Source of the DNA: Rhynchonema sp. JSB1_4
Lineage: Eukaryota; Nematoda; Chromadorea; Monhysterida; Xyalidae
DNA length: 64,000 bases
Direction: 5' to 3'
NCBI GenBank assembly: GCA_030248065.1
Contig: JASAMV010005928.1
Location: forward strand, 85,788 to 149,787
Made by a program: the position numbers and the translations under genes. Below the pieces are notes generated by a model. The model did no database searches and was not told the origin of the DNA. It saw nothing but the letters and a program-made list of their open reading frames with translations. Shown one piece after another: positions 39,915 through 52,510 of the stretch; positions within the stretch are counted from its first letter, which is position 1; every line of letters begins with the position of its first letter.

Positions 39915-40153
39915 TTTCTAATTTCGTTGCCTCATGCATTTTTACAGACGCAGGAAAACTCCCGTTCGAAGTCGAAGCAGGCAACAAGCTCAACACACAG
40001 TCAACAAGCCACGCGGCTGACACACACAGCTTGTGTGACTGAAACATTCGAAATGCACACGAGCCAGCTGCGTGGCTTGTTAACGGTGTGTTTCGACTTC
40101 GAACGGGAGTTTTCCTGCGTCTGTAAAAATGCATGAGGCAACGAAATTAGAAA
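39915..40153. repeat. Foldback element next to the lectin 3' end
   Basis: The arms (TTTCTAATTTCGTTGCCTCA at left and its complement at right) run about 65 bp and are almost perfect. A second, imperfect inner pair contains CAAGCCACGCGGCTG/CAGCTGCGTGGCTTG. It begins about 25 bp after the stop codon of the lectin gene (minus strand) and may lie in its 3' untranslated region. Confidence 0.8.
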
Positions 40154-40178
40154 TTTACAATACTGTATTTATTTCCAA

Positions 40179-43100
40179 TCAAATTTCGTCGCTCCAACCT
40201 GACACGCAATCCCAACTGGCCAGACTCCAGGTGTTATGCGCGCTGCAAGTCACCGTCTGATGTGCCGAGTACAACGTCGTTCCTCCGTCAGGGGTCAAGT
40301 ACTTGGGGGTGTATCCATCGGAGCACTGCACCTGTGCTGTGCTGCCAACAAGGGTGAGCGCGGTGGAGGAGTACTCATTCGCGTACAAAACAACTGCGGT
40401 GCCAGAGACCGTGATTGATCTCGTGCACGCTGCAATCGGCATGCGTTCACGCTATTAGTATAACGGTGTCAAGCATTTGGCATCTGTTTTCTGACGGTAT
40501 GGTGAACTAACCGGACACGCAATTCCAGGTAGTTTGATTCCACGTGTTGCCCGCATTGCAATTCACCGACACTGCAGCGGTATGGTGCAGTGTGTTGTCA
40601 GTTAGGTATTTGTTCGTGTATCTGCAGAGAACGTCATGTATTCCCAACCACCAAAGCAGGCTACATTGCGTTCTTCAGTGCATACTGTATATATACCCGT
40701 CACTGCACGACAATTGCACGTCATTGTTGACCAGGGTCATTGTCGACGATCCAGCTTCCTGTGAGTACGTGGCTGTTGCCGTGCCGGACACAGTAATCGA
40801 ACGTGGGCATGCTGAAGCAATAGGCTTTAGCTAATCAGATGTTCGTCGCAGCCGACCCATGCGAAGCATGCGAATGAAGTAGAGGTTCACCGAGCTCACC
40901 GTCAAGGCAATCCATCTGCTGTCCTATTGTCCATACAGACGTCGATTGACATGTCAGGGTTTGAGCGGTGTTGTAATAGTTGGCGCTGATGTCCGCCGCC
41001 AACACCTGACCGCAAGCAATGAGTGTGTTTTTTCACAATTTTAGCCAGTATAGTTGCCATCACCACCAGCGCACAATCGGACGCACCTTGCTAACACCGA
41101 TGCCAGTGCATGTCACCGACGCAGTGTTGCCCTGCGTTGCCACGTTCGATCCGCCGTTGTGCGTGATGCTGGCGGTGCCGACGACCAACGAGCACACTTG
41201 ACGTGGTAAATACATGATTGGACATGATATGTAACCCCCCCAAATGTGTCTGTGTTCACATACCGATTTCCAAATACCAAACATGAGTGTTGCTGTCCGC
41301 CCAGGGGTTATTGCGCACATCATTGTTGGTGGTCCAGGCGATTGGCACGCGCAGCCGCTCGTTGACAATCACCAGCTCGGTGCTGGAGGTCAGGCCAAGA
41401 TCGTCGATTATCAGCAGTTGATTGCCGCCGCTGTTGCAGGTGAATTGTCGCCAATGTGTCGTCGTGCCACCACCATAATCATCCAGGCATTTCAGGCTCT
41501 GTAAACTCGTTCAGTATGAAAGTTTGATCCGAGGACTAAAAAATAGGAGTATTTTCGAGGTCAGTCTAACATTCATGTTTTTCATCACATATTTGCCGCC
41601 TGCTGCAACGAATTCCCATATCTGGTGCTGTGCTCCGACCCACGGCTCAGCGTAAATCCAGTTCCCGTCACTCACACCAGCTCCTGTTACTGATATCACC
41701 TGAACATAACTTAGTTTGATTATGGCACTGAACTTTTGCTGGACTCATCATAATATACGTGATTTAGAAGGAGTTGTATTTTGTTGGTAATCCCATCTCT
41801 TGCACAAAGAGTTCTTAGCAATAACTAACGCATGAACTCACCCTTGTGTTGTAAGCCACATTGCGGGCACGATATTTGATACCCGTTGTGGGCGCTCGTG
41901 TTTGTTTGAAGTGAGCTGCATCAAGAACAGAATGACTGAGCCGCTTGAGACAACAGGTGACCCAGTAATATGTTGGCATTTTTCTTTAGAATGTGGTACG
42001 CAGTAATTCGCTTTAGCTGACGGGCTACTGACTGTTCCGTGAAGGACCTTTAGTGTGACCTGTTTGGCTGGCAGGTTGCGGGCAACTTAAAGGCCACCTA
42101 ATTGGTCTAATGTTGCGTGGCCCATTTGTCAAAGCAGTATCGCGCGGTGCCACAATAGCACCATAAGTAGATAGCTGAAGTTTCTAATCAAGATGCACGA
42201 CACGTCTCTCAGCGTTAGCCTGTGGCCGAGATCCAAGCTCATCAATAAAATGTTTCCGTTTTTCCTGGGTCACCCAACCCTGGATTCATACAGTCGTAAG
42301 GGTGCACCGTGGATACGAAAAAGCACTTACGATACTCGCAGATGAACCAAGCCGTATTCGCACATCCCCAGTCGTTCATGCAACTGTACGTCATTTGCCC
42401 ACAGTCCTCAACACCTGTGTTTCAAATAATTAGCGTCATATGTTGGAACTCCTAATTGCACTTTTTTAATTCGGGCATGAAACGTTTGGTTGTTCAAGCG
42501 TTAGGTATTCCAGATATCACAAACACACCTGCTTCGTTTGGTTCCCCGGCACACCACGGAGCGCCCGACATCGTCATCTCTTTGGCATTGACATTTTCGT
42601 ACCAAACCCAGCCGCCAGCAGGTTCGCAGCAATACGGTTGATGTGCTGCCACAACTACATATCCGCCGGTCTAAAAGTGTTTGTGCCCGTTATTTGTTGT
42701 TTTGAAATGCGGTGCGTTAGCAAATGTTTCCATATGCTTTTTGAACAAATTTGTGACTAGTATGAACGTGGCTTCACGTTTTTATCTTTCGTACAACACG
42801 TGCTATGTACATACATGTGTAGCTACAGGTGTTGCGGATGAGAAATCATTATGGTCCACTGCTCCTCTTCCTTCGAAAACTGACTTTTATTCAATGCTTC
42901 TCCGCTTACGTTTCACTCAACCTACAAAGTTGGGCTGGAGGCTTTTCTTTTTACTGCGATTTGCCGCTGGCGCTTTTGTCACTGATAAGGCTCAGGGTGG
43001 CACTATGCAATGTGGCATTATGGGCCCAAACGGCACCCACATATCGAACAGCGTGCAGGCAGAGTTGGATAAAAAATTTGTATGGAACTTTTTTCTGAAA

Positions 43101-43900
43101 AGTTTTTTTTCGCTAAAAAATTTTTTAATCCAACCCTGCGCATAAGGCTAAATCGTATACTTGAATGGTGTAACGTGGCGCGGGAAAATTTTGCACCACG
43201 TTGGAATTTGCTACAATCGGGATGCACTAAAATCAGGTCTATGGAACGCGCGCACCGCGCCATTCTTGAACATTTTCATGTCCGGTTTTTTGGCCAGCGC
43301 TCAACGTTAACACACGCACAACGAGCCATGTTTTAAGTGAAGACTGGACAAGTACGCATTTGCGTTCATAGTATGAAGTATGCATACCGTTCGCATTATA
43401 GTACTTACACTGCCCGTTGCACCGACGTATATATCTTGCCAATCAGCTAGTGCCATAGTCACTGCTACCAACTCGCCGTAACCAACGCCTGATCTCTGAG
43501 GCTGAAATGAGCGGCTGCTGATCATCGTGTCACACCGATGCGGCTGCTTTCCAAACAACACACTACAAGGGCGGACTTAGGTTGAGCACGGAATCCGGAA
43601 ATATTCCGGCCTAACTTGGCAAATGTTTTCAGCTTGATCACGAGTTTGGCTATAGTGATGACCGACGTAACAATGTCCGTCAGCCGATCGGAAATATCGC
43701 GTGGTTCCACCCCCGTTCGAGCCACAGCTGCTGCTGTACGCTGTAATCAGAGCATTAAAAAATGGCCAACATTCGTTTGTCATGATCTGACATTGTAACG
43801 ACAACTGACCGAGTTCGTCCGTGGGGCTGAGCAGCATCAAAGACACAAGGACAATACGATAGTAGCACCACAAAGTCGATTGTCGAGATTTTAGAGTCAT
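40179..43900 (-). CDS. Secreted C-type lectin + ricin-B-like + sushi-like protein
   Basis: Twelve exons join in phase into 577 residues: 43900-43616, 43501-43409, 42670-42529, 42414-42331, 41915-41842, 41699-41571, 41498-41264, 41196-41087, 41005-40900, 40811-40697, 40621-40512 and 40429-40179. Exon 1 has a hydrophobic signal (IVLVSLMLL) and the start of a C-type lectin fold (GHCYVGHHYSQTRDQAENIC). The fold ends WCAGEPNEAGVEDCGQ...WFICEY, with an EPN-like loop typical of mannose-type binding. Exons 5-7 look like a beta-trefoil ricin-B-like module (AQHQIWEFV, LKCLDDYGG, QFTCNSGGNQL). Exons 8-12 give three two-exon or one-exon sushi-like modules (TVSGTA...CSDGY...WNCVSG). No catalytic chain is present. 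It is probably an extracellular glycan-binding or immune protein. Confidence 0.82.
42904..43160. repeat. Dispersed repeat, three copies (first copy, interrupted)
   Basis: A roughly 180-bp unit (GTTTCACTCAACCTACAAAG ... CACAAGGCTAAATCGTAT) occurs here and at about 44676-44845 and 45898-46067. This copy is split by a short inserted sequence at about 43062-43138 with hAT-like ends (GTTGGAT/ATCCAACCCTG). It lies in intron 2 of the lectin gene. Confidence 0.7.
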
Positions 43901-44199
43901 TCTTCCCGTTTATACGTACAGTGTGTGACAAGCAATAATAAGAGGATTGTTGCGTTTGACACGTCAGACAGACAGGTACACCGGTGGTACCCAGACGACT
44001 ACAAACTGCAGAAGCTAACTGCCATTACCTCTGGTGCTGAATAATTTGATGTCTGTACGTGCCGACACGTTTCGAATGAAACGTGCCATGAACAGTCAAA
44101 TGAGCTGCAGTATAATGCCGCCTATAAGCTTGTTTTTGTTTGAGCTTGTCCTCATGGATATTGGCTTGTTTTGATGACAACAGCAGCCTCATCAACCAA

Positions 44200-46313
44200 C
44201 GCTGGCCGCACAAAAACTGTTGAATAGGTAACTCGACGCGACCGGAAAGCTGCGTGTTCCACGCATGGTATACTATGATGAGCTTCATTTTGCAAGGCGG
44301 TGACCATCATTTGCAAGGCGGTGGTCCAAAAGTAGCTACAGCAGGTTAATAACGACGTGTTGCACACACATACGAAAAGGCTTCAAGTGGTCTAAAAAAT
44401 GGGCAACGCGGTTTTTCGGACAAGGAAACTCCGAAATTACCTTAGGGCTCCACCAGATAGACCCGAAACCCGAAATATGATTTTTTCTATGTCCATGTTT
44501 CGGATTTCGGGAAACACCCGAAACCCGAAACACAATGCATGATAATCGAAAATGTTTCGGTTTTGCCACTTATAGCTGACGTGATCAATGTATACTGTCG
44601 GTCGAAACATTTTCGATTATCATACTTCGTGTTTCGGGTTTCGAGTTTTTTCAAAAGAGATCTTAGTGACCGCTTATGTTTCACTCAACCTACAAAGTTG
44701 AGCTGGAGCATTTTCGGTTTATGGTGGTAACCACTGTCGCTTTTGTCATTGACAAGGCCCAGGGCGCCATTGCAGTCTGGTATTATGGGCCGAAACTGCA
44801 TCCACAGATCTAACGCAATGCGTGCCCACAAGGCTAAATCGTATCGTTATTGATCTATCATCTTTTGTGCAAGGCACGTCCACATGACAGTACCCAGTGC
44901 CCGAAACCCGAAACATGTACGTAGAAAAAAATGTATTTCGGGTTTCGGGACTATCTGGCTGAGCCCCTTTTTTTTGGTCCGGTCATCTTGGGTTCAGGAT
45001 ATAGGGCCCATCAAATATGAGTCAAAAAGATGGGCCCTAAGATTTCTTGGTCCAATAATGTCCGGACTAAAAGATGAGGTCATTTTCGGATTCCCTGTGA
45101 CGAAACCCCCCGTTACCCAATTTTCAGCCTGTTGACGCCTTTTCGTATGAGCTTCCACGCTCGTCATCCTTAACATGGCGTAGCTACTTTTGGACCACCA
45201 TACATTTGATGACTGATGCACCAGGCAACAAATGACAATAAAAACAAAGTCCGTGACAGATGCATATTGGACCCGCAATCATGATATTATTGCAGGTAGC
45301 ACTCTGGTCTCATGCATTTAACATTGGCATTGATTTTGGGAACCGTGCGCGGTTGCTAGTGGCTGTGCTGCGGTTGCACAAAGCGAAGTTTTTCAGAGCG
45401 CTTGCAGATAAAAAGTGACCGTTTCGCGTCGGAAAATCTAAAAAAATTTTCTGGGTTTTGAAGTCAGTCAATGTACAACTCGTGCAAATTTTGAGATGTC
45501 AGTTCCAAGCCAACCTCGAGAAATGGGACCCTTTCGGTTTCCGCTCTCACTTTTCTTCGATTGACAACAAAAATGGAAAAAAGTTTTTGTTTTTGTTGTG
45601 CGCGTGTGATTGTTTTGTAGAAATTTGTTTGTACATATAGCACCAGATACAGTTGTGTGAGAAGGCTACGACAACAGGGTTTGTTCTTAATATCTGGTTG
45701 TCTAGTTGCTCAAAGTGATTCTTATCATCTTCGGGTGCGACCTGTCAGTTAAAAACAACTTTTTTATAAAAAAAGTCTACAAGTTGTGGGTATGGTTCCG
45801 TATCTTCTTGGGCCCGTGAACCATTTGGGCCATCGTACTTTTTGCGCCACACGATCTTTTGGACCAGGTACCAGAAGAGATCTCTGGTGACCGCTTGTGT
45901 TTCACTTAACCTACAAAGCTGAGATGGTGCATTTTCGGTTTAATGGCGGCGACCGCTGGCGCTTTTGTCATTGACAAGGCCCAGGGCGCCATTGCAGTCT
46001 GGCATTATGGGCCGAAACTGCATCCACAGATCTAAGACAATTTGTGCCCACAAGGCTAAATCGTATAGGTATATAATGAGTGAGACAAACTTAAAAACTT
46101 TTAGGTAATGGTAAACCTGATACTTTTACGACATAGAGAGTACGGTTAAGCGACGGGGTGGTGCCCCGTATCCATCAAGGGGTGGACGATTCCAAATCTA
46201 AGCGCGACACATAAGAGTCTGTAAACTGTAATACGTTGGTACATGTGCATATGAAGACAGTCTCAAATTCTACAACACTCATTTCGCAACGACTAGTCAT
46301 AAGCAATGTCAAA
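44200..46313. other. Repeat-rich stretch without a recognised gene
   Basis: It contains two copies of the 180-bp repeat noted at 42904-43160, at about 44676-44845 and 45898-46067. It also has palindromic CCCGAAACCCGAAAC/GTTTCGGGTTTCGGG clusters at about 44455-44650 and 44895-44965, similar in style to the TTA-duplication MITEs. No coding exon was recognised. Confidence 0.6.
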
Positions 46314-48463
46314 TCATTCACATTTGCAACCAGAGTCACGTTTCGTACGATTGAACGCCCGTTTTGCGGCTTCAAACAGCAACATGTCAGCCCACTGGAC
46401 TTTGGCTATTTGCGCTCGTAGACCCTGGAACAAGATAATAGATTAAGGGTGAGAAACGCCGTAGTTGAGAACAACTTTTGTTGCGATTGTGCCAGCGTAC
46501 CAACATTGAAAGGGAAGGGACTAACCTGGGTGAGCACTGCCTGCGATATGGTGCCTGCCCTGTTGCTGGTTTCCGAGTTATATGCCCACATATCGTGATC
46601 GGCTAAGTATCGTCCTACATCGGCACTGTCAAAGTACCATCTCTGCCAGCCGGTTATGCCTGAAATAATGATCTACTATTGCTTGGTACAGTACGGGCAT
46701 CGATACGTTTCTGAAAGGTGTTTTGATACAGAAATCAAGTTGATTGACAGGAATTGTATTATATGTATAAAACCCACACGCACACGCAATCAAACAGTAG
46801 GAGATGTTGCGCTCATGGAATAATCCGACAAAGGTGAGTGACTCGACGTATCTCAGCACTTTCAACAGCGACAGACGACTGCGCCCGTTCCAGCCCAGGT
46901 ATCGCGATTGGAAATTGGCGTGATTTCGTTGGTCCATCGATAGCGTCTCACTCAAAGTGGTTGCGTTGAGCCGACGCTTTACCTTGGTGAGTCCATCCAT
47001 CCAACGAACTCGAGACAGGTAGTGGTCAATTGGGTTCCTGTCAAAGCACTCACGTCATCGCGTAAATATCAAATACAAGGCACATATTCGTATTTTTGTG
47101 GTGCTCCCACGTGCCCTCAGGGTTGGGCAAGAAAACGACGGCGTTTTTTCTTAAAAAACGACGTTTTAAAAAAACGCCTGGGTCGTTTTTCGTTTTTTAG
47201 ATCCTGAATTTCCTTGATTTTCCCCGATTTTTCAGGGAAAGTACCTGATTATCAAGGAAAATCAATTTTTTGTCCCATTTTTTTTCAAAAAAAATTTCGA
47301 CCAATTTTTACTTTGTCGAGGTACGTCGACATACGCAGCTTGACTTTCAATGATGACCCCGGCCAAAGCTGGTCCCACGATGCGGGTCTGATATGGGATC
47401 TTAACAACTCGCTAGAAAAGGGTTGAAACCAGTTTATTTTGCCTCAGAACACATAGAATTACTTCATTTAACCACGTTTTCTTCCCAACATGAGCGTTTT
47501 CCAATTTTTTGGGGGCATATTTTGGTCATCTGGGCGTTTTAAAAAACGTTTTTAAAAAAACGTTTTGTTTTAAAAACGATTTTTTGAAAAAAAACGTTTT
47601 TTTGCCCAATCCTGCTAGTGCCCTACCTAACAAGTGTGAAGCGGAACGCGTTCGGGTCCGTGTCGAAGTGTCTGCGGATGTAATTGCGATTTGATTTATA
47701 CGACCGCGGAAAATGTAACAGGAAACCTAAAAGTGGAATGAGAAAAAAACAAACGTTGCACGTTAGTTGAGTAAGAAAGCAACCATTTATACAATATGTT
47801 GATGCAGAAATTGGGCTAACCATCGACTTGGCCACGAATGTGCTGCATCCTCAGACCTGCACAACATTGCAGCAACTTGTTCAATGAGTACTCCGGTAAA
47901 AATAGGGCTCGTTCAGGCTTAGAGCATTGTTGAAGTTTCGTTATCTGTGTTTGATTCGATCACGCTGTTTAGGTCACACCAGTTTGTCTCGTAATACGAT
48001 ACACGAGTCACTTGCACGCACATACTACAGTATCTTGGCGCACATGCTTGATACGATTGAATCGCGCGCAAAGGAGACACACCTTTTGCATGTTACAAAG
48101 TTTTGCGCCCTTGCACGGACACCAACCGCAGCTACACGGTGAATGACAGGTGATATTCATGTGATGACACGCGACCATCAGCGATCGGGCCACGATTCGG
48201 GAGCTCGTGTGCAGGGTGGCGAAATAGATGAACTTTGTCATCGTTCTGTTGGAGTGTCGGTGTTCGTGAGAACTTGATCTTTGGATTGTTCGAATTCCTC
48301 GCCTGCGGTTGGCTGCTGTTACGCTTTCGAACAATATGTTGGGGATTGAACTTGGCAGCACAATCAGCAAGCTCACCATTGTTAACAGAGGCGCTGTCAG
48401 CAGGAGCAGAATAGCGCTTGACCGATGCGCACACATTACGTAAGACCTTCTGCTGTTGTTCAT
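46314..48463 (-). CDS. Carbohydrate sulfotransferase (Sulfotransfer_2-like, type II membrane)
   Basis: Six exons join in phase: 48463-48138, 47856-47828, 47726-47627, 47037-46784, 46659-46526 and 46424-46314, giving 317 residues. The enzyme would move sulfate from PAPS to a glycan in the Golgi. A signal-anchor helix (AILLLLTAPLLTMVSLLIVL) is followed by the 5'-phosphosulfate-binding strand (TKFIYFATLHTSSRIVARSL), where the usual Lys-Thr is altered. The 3'-phosphate-binding strand is FRFTLVRNPIDHYLSR. FVGLFHE and the C-terminal AQIAKVQWADMLLFEAA helix are typical of the 2-O-sulfotransferase/HNK-type families. Glycan specificity is unknown. The exon 4 donor (46784) is the least certain boundary. 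Intron 3 contains hAT-like MITE copy C. Confidence 0.75.
47118..47614. mobile_element. hAT-like MITE, copy C
   Basis: The 497-bp element has the same ends and core as copies A and B and the same orientation. The target duplication is only partly preserved (CGTGCCCT at left, AGTGCCCT two bases past the right end). It is inserted in an intron of the sulfotransferase gene and ends close to that intron's 5' splice site at 47627. Confidence 0.88.
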
Positions 48464-48479
48464 TTAGGAAGGGGAACAT

Positions 48480-50147
48480 TTAATTTGCGCCTATAAAATT
48501 TTTTCGTATAAGAAACGAAACACTTATTTTGTACATCTGATGGCGATGGTGCATTCATTGGAGGGGGTCCCACAATGTCAAGGAAATGTGCATGTGACAA
48601 GAGGTTTTGGTGTAACGGCTGTTGTCAGACAATTGTGTGCGCTGCCACGTGGCCGTAAAGGATACAGGTTACAAATTTTTCCCTTTCCCTTTCTTATAAT
48701 TGCCGTAATTAAAAGATGAGCTTGCGCCCTAAAGTTACCGACACAACAAAAACTGTAATACGTGTGAGATTCATATTTTATGTAGTATTCCAATGTACGG
48801 AAATCGAAAAAAGGCGAATTAGGGATAATTGGGAATGTATGTAGAAGCAATAAAGAGTAACATAGCTAAGGAGGACAATAATTATGTTCACCAACCGAGC
48901 ATAAACGTTAAGGTCATGTCTTGCATTTACACGCATTATGCTCATCAACCCATGCCTGTTTGATGGTGATGGTGTGGTGACTGTAAAGGCCAACTTCGTT
49001 GCTGGCTGAGAGAACAGAGAGCAAATTCTCGCGCGCTGGTTGGCCAGTGCGTTAAAAATTGTTCTCTGACCTCTCAGGTAAAATGAAAGGTACATATCAC
49101 CACATTCCTGGTAATTATTCCAATTAATGGGCACATCATTATGTATGTATAGTGTTTCCTGTTTTTCTTGGTCCAAGGAAACAAGCGGCCCCGTGTTATA
49201 ACTGAACTTCTAGTTGTGGTCGAGATTACACTTTCGACTCAATCACGCAGCTGGCAAAAACGTGTCAACGTTTGCCTGTGGAATCTAACAAGAACAATGC
49301 TTCACATGCTCGCTGTGAGCTTTGTTGGTGTGCGCTTCCAGCATGTCAATGAAACATTTCACTATGCTTGTTGCTGAGTGTCGTGCCTGGATTAACAAGG
49401 ACACGTTCTTAATCTCTTTCATTAGTTTTCTGAAATCTCGACCCCAAACTGGAGTTGAGTTATAACGTGGGGTCGTTTTTTTCCTTTGCCTTGCATAAAA
49501 AGGAAATAATATATATATATGTATACATCCTGTGGCAACAATGGTAAGTGACCACACTTATTAAATTAACGTGCGAGCGTGTGGCTGCACGTCACAACAA
49601 TTTTCACTGAAGGATCAACCGAAGATCAAACACGGGGTGCAGACGGCCGTGACATACATACATTTATTGTCAAAACATCCCTCTGAATAACAACCGGATG
49701 AAAAAACTTGGATGGAAAATACACACCAACTATAGTCTTTCCGTTTTATAACAGTCCTGAGGCGGTATACAGAAAATGTTTCAACGCCTTGAAAGCAGCT
49801 GTCATCGTCGTGGATGATAACCAACAGGTTGACAACGTGGCTCGAAACATGCGCGTGACTTGATGGCTGCTGTTGCTATGAAACATTTGCTGTATACTTT
49901 CTTTGGACCGAGAATAAAATGAAAGACTATACATACATTGTTAGTATGCAACATTGTGTGAGCAGAACATCGGAGTGCCTCCGTTCGTGGACAGCGTGGA
50001 TTATGCGAATCTAGAAAATCAACATGTTCGGGTCACGGTTGTTATCGGTTGGCTTTCGCTCTGTGTTTCCAGTTCTTTATGCGCCATCGCGTCTGAAAAA
50101 AGCCTAAACTTTGGTGGGTGCAATTGTGATTGTCTGCTCGTGCCCCA
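48480..50147. other. Stretch with no recognisable gene
   Basis: Frames at 49176-48778 and 49934-49615 on the minus strand show no family motif. This is probably spacer between the sulfotransferase start and the 3' end of the channel gene. Confidence 0.35.
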
Positions 50148-52277
50148 CTAACTGACCGTCCAGTGTAATGCACGGCAGCAAGTGATGATCAGATGTAGTA
50201 TCGTGAGGAACGATGCTCCGAGATACAGACCAAGTGTGCCGCCAACTTGACTGAGTAGATCGAAGAACGTGTCCTTCTTGTATTTCTCCACAACCTGCAC
50301 ACATGAATCATCAAGGACCACAGACTTCAGAAACGTTTTTCACAGCTGCTGGCAATACCCGTCCCTTCGACCCGTAAGAAAGATTTGAAATTGCCAGCCA
50401 ACGCCAGCGTTGTATCGTTAACCTGCACAGCCATTGTTCGATAATAAATGTCGACGAGCGCAAAGCTGTTCGCCACGTTGTCGGCTTGAAAGAGACCCGC
50501 TCGACCCGGATACCGTCTCCGCACGTAGTCAACAAAATTGTGCTGCTAAAAGTATATAATATGAAGGCAAGGTTTGCATTTATGATGATCAGCCCACTGT
50601 CGCATAGCTTGTTTGCCAAAAGGACTTCCCAACCGTGACCTGGTTTGGCGGCAGTATTCTGTTGACGGTGACCTGTACGTGAGGCTTCGCATCCTCGCAC
50701 GGCGGCTTGCATTCGTCTTGGCAGCTGGTGATTTCGTCTCTCATACTTAAAGTAAAGAACAGTACAAAATCCAGTTCATGGTGGACGTTTTGGTTCTCAC
50801 CGCGGTATCTTATTTTCCTTCACGTCGTTCGTACAGTTCTTCTGGTCGAAAGCGCACTGTTTATACCGATCGCTGTCGAGTGGAGAGTCACTGCATCCAC
50901 ATTCGTCGGCTATCGGGCGTAGCTCACAATCTAGACGACATGTGTCCACCCCGTAGAGGCTCTCTGTGCGTGAGAAAATGAGAACAATCAGACGCCCTTC
51001 AATAGACTTTGATCAGGTAGTCTGGTCAGCTATAGCACATACGGTATTCAGAATCGTAAGACAGTAATGACCGCACTTATACAATCAATATACTGACCAC
51101 TTTTTTGAACTACGTGACCGAGTTTCCACAAAATGTTTCGATCTTATCGATAAAAACGTACCCGATTCGAAACGTTCGAGTAAAAAAACATTGGTAAATC
51201 GGGCCACAAAACTTGTATTTCAAAATCACGACAACAAATCGGCTAATTGTTTAGTCGTCAACACAAGTCCTCAGTTCGATCATCCATCTCAAGCAGCCCT
51301 GAACGATCCGCGAGAATTATGCACATAACATTAGGGGTGGGTTGACAAAGAGTGTTGACGATCTGAGTTGACGACACGATAATAAGCCAGCCATGAAGTA
51401 CCTGATATGACATGCATTGACGTATGTTGTCTGCAGTGCGGTGGATCGCGGTTGAAGAAATCCTGGCTCGCTCTATACGTTATGTTCTGCTGTTGCAGCC
51501 CGATCCACGAATGGAACCTATGGTTTTGGTTCGTAGTGTGGTTATGCGTCAGAATTTGGATGATCGTTTATTGTAATTATGCTCATCTAATGTCAACCAT
51601 GAGCATTTTGATAGTACACCCACCCAGGGGAAACTGTAATTCGACCACCGACCACTCTCCGACCGTATGACAACCGAAGCAGGAATCCATGATCCAGATA
51701 ATTGTTGACAACAGTTGGAATGTGACTTTCCGTCTGCGCATCAAGCATGAGAGATATGCCGCCATGATGACCTGAAGAACTACCCAGAAACGTAATGTCA
51801 TGTTTGTCTGGTTTTGCTGGTTCAAAACGTTTATGGCATTTCCATGATGACGTGACAGGTTCCAACGCACCCGGACTCGTGACTTTGATTTCGGGGGCCA
51901 CTTGAAACGTAATGCATCGACCCATTGTGTCGGTGTCAATCGTATTGAATTCGAAATTGTCACCATTGGCGAACTTCGCGTTGCACAGATCGGCCGCCCG
52001 CGACACGTTTTTGATGAGCACACCGTTGTATTTAAGGGGGAACGCTGTGTTCAAACGGAATAGTGTCTCCTCGCACGTTGGCCCAAGCTTGTCCATAGCT
52101 CTGTAGAAGAGAAATATTCAATTCCTGATGTCTCAAAACGCCGAGATTGAAAGAATAAAGACTAACTCTTGTTTGGTGATACCAAGTCCATGGAGAGCGA
52201 TCTCCAACTCACTGACGTTGTACATGACGCTGTCGTCTTGGATCGGATATGTGTCTGAAAGAAACAAGTGAAGACAG

Positions 52278-52321
<44 letters not shown>

Positions 52322-52476
52322 CCAACAACAACAACAACAACAACAACAACAGCAGCAGCAACAACAACAACAACAACAACAACAACAAACAACAACAACA
52401 ACAATAACAACAACAACAACAACAGCAACAACAACAACAACAATAACAACAACAACAGCAGCAGCAACAACAACAA

Positions 52477-52510
<34 letters not shown>

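Noticed and set aside
39568..40134. 188-residue minus-strand frame downstream of the lectin gene
   Set aside because: It runs through the foldback at 39915-40153, and I see no domain or matched splice sites; probably a chance frame.
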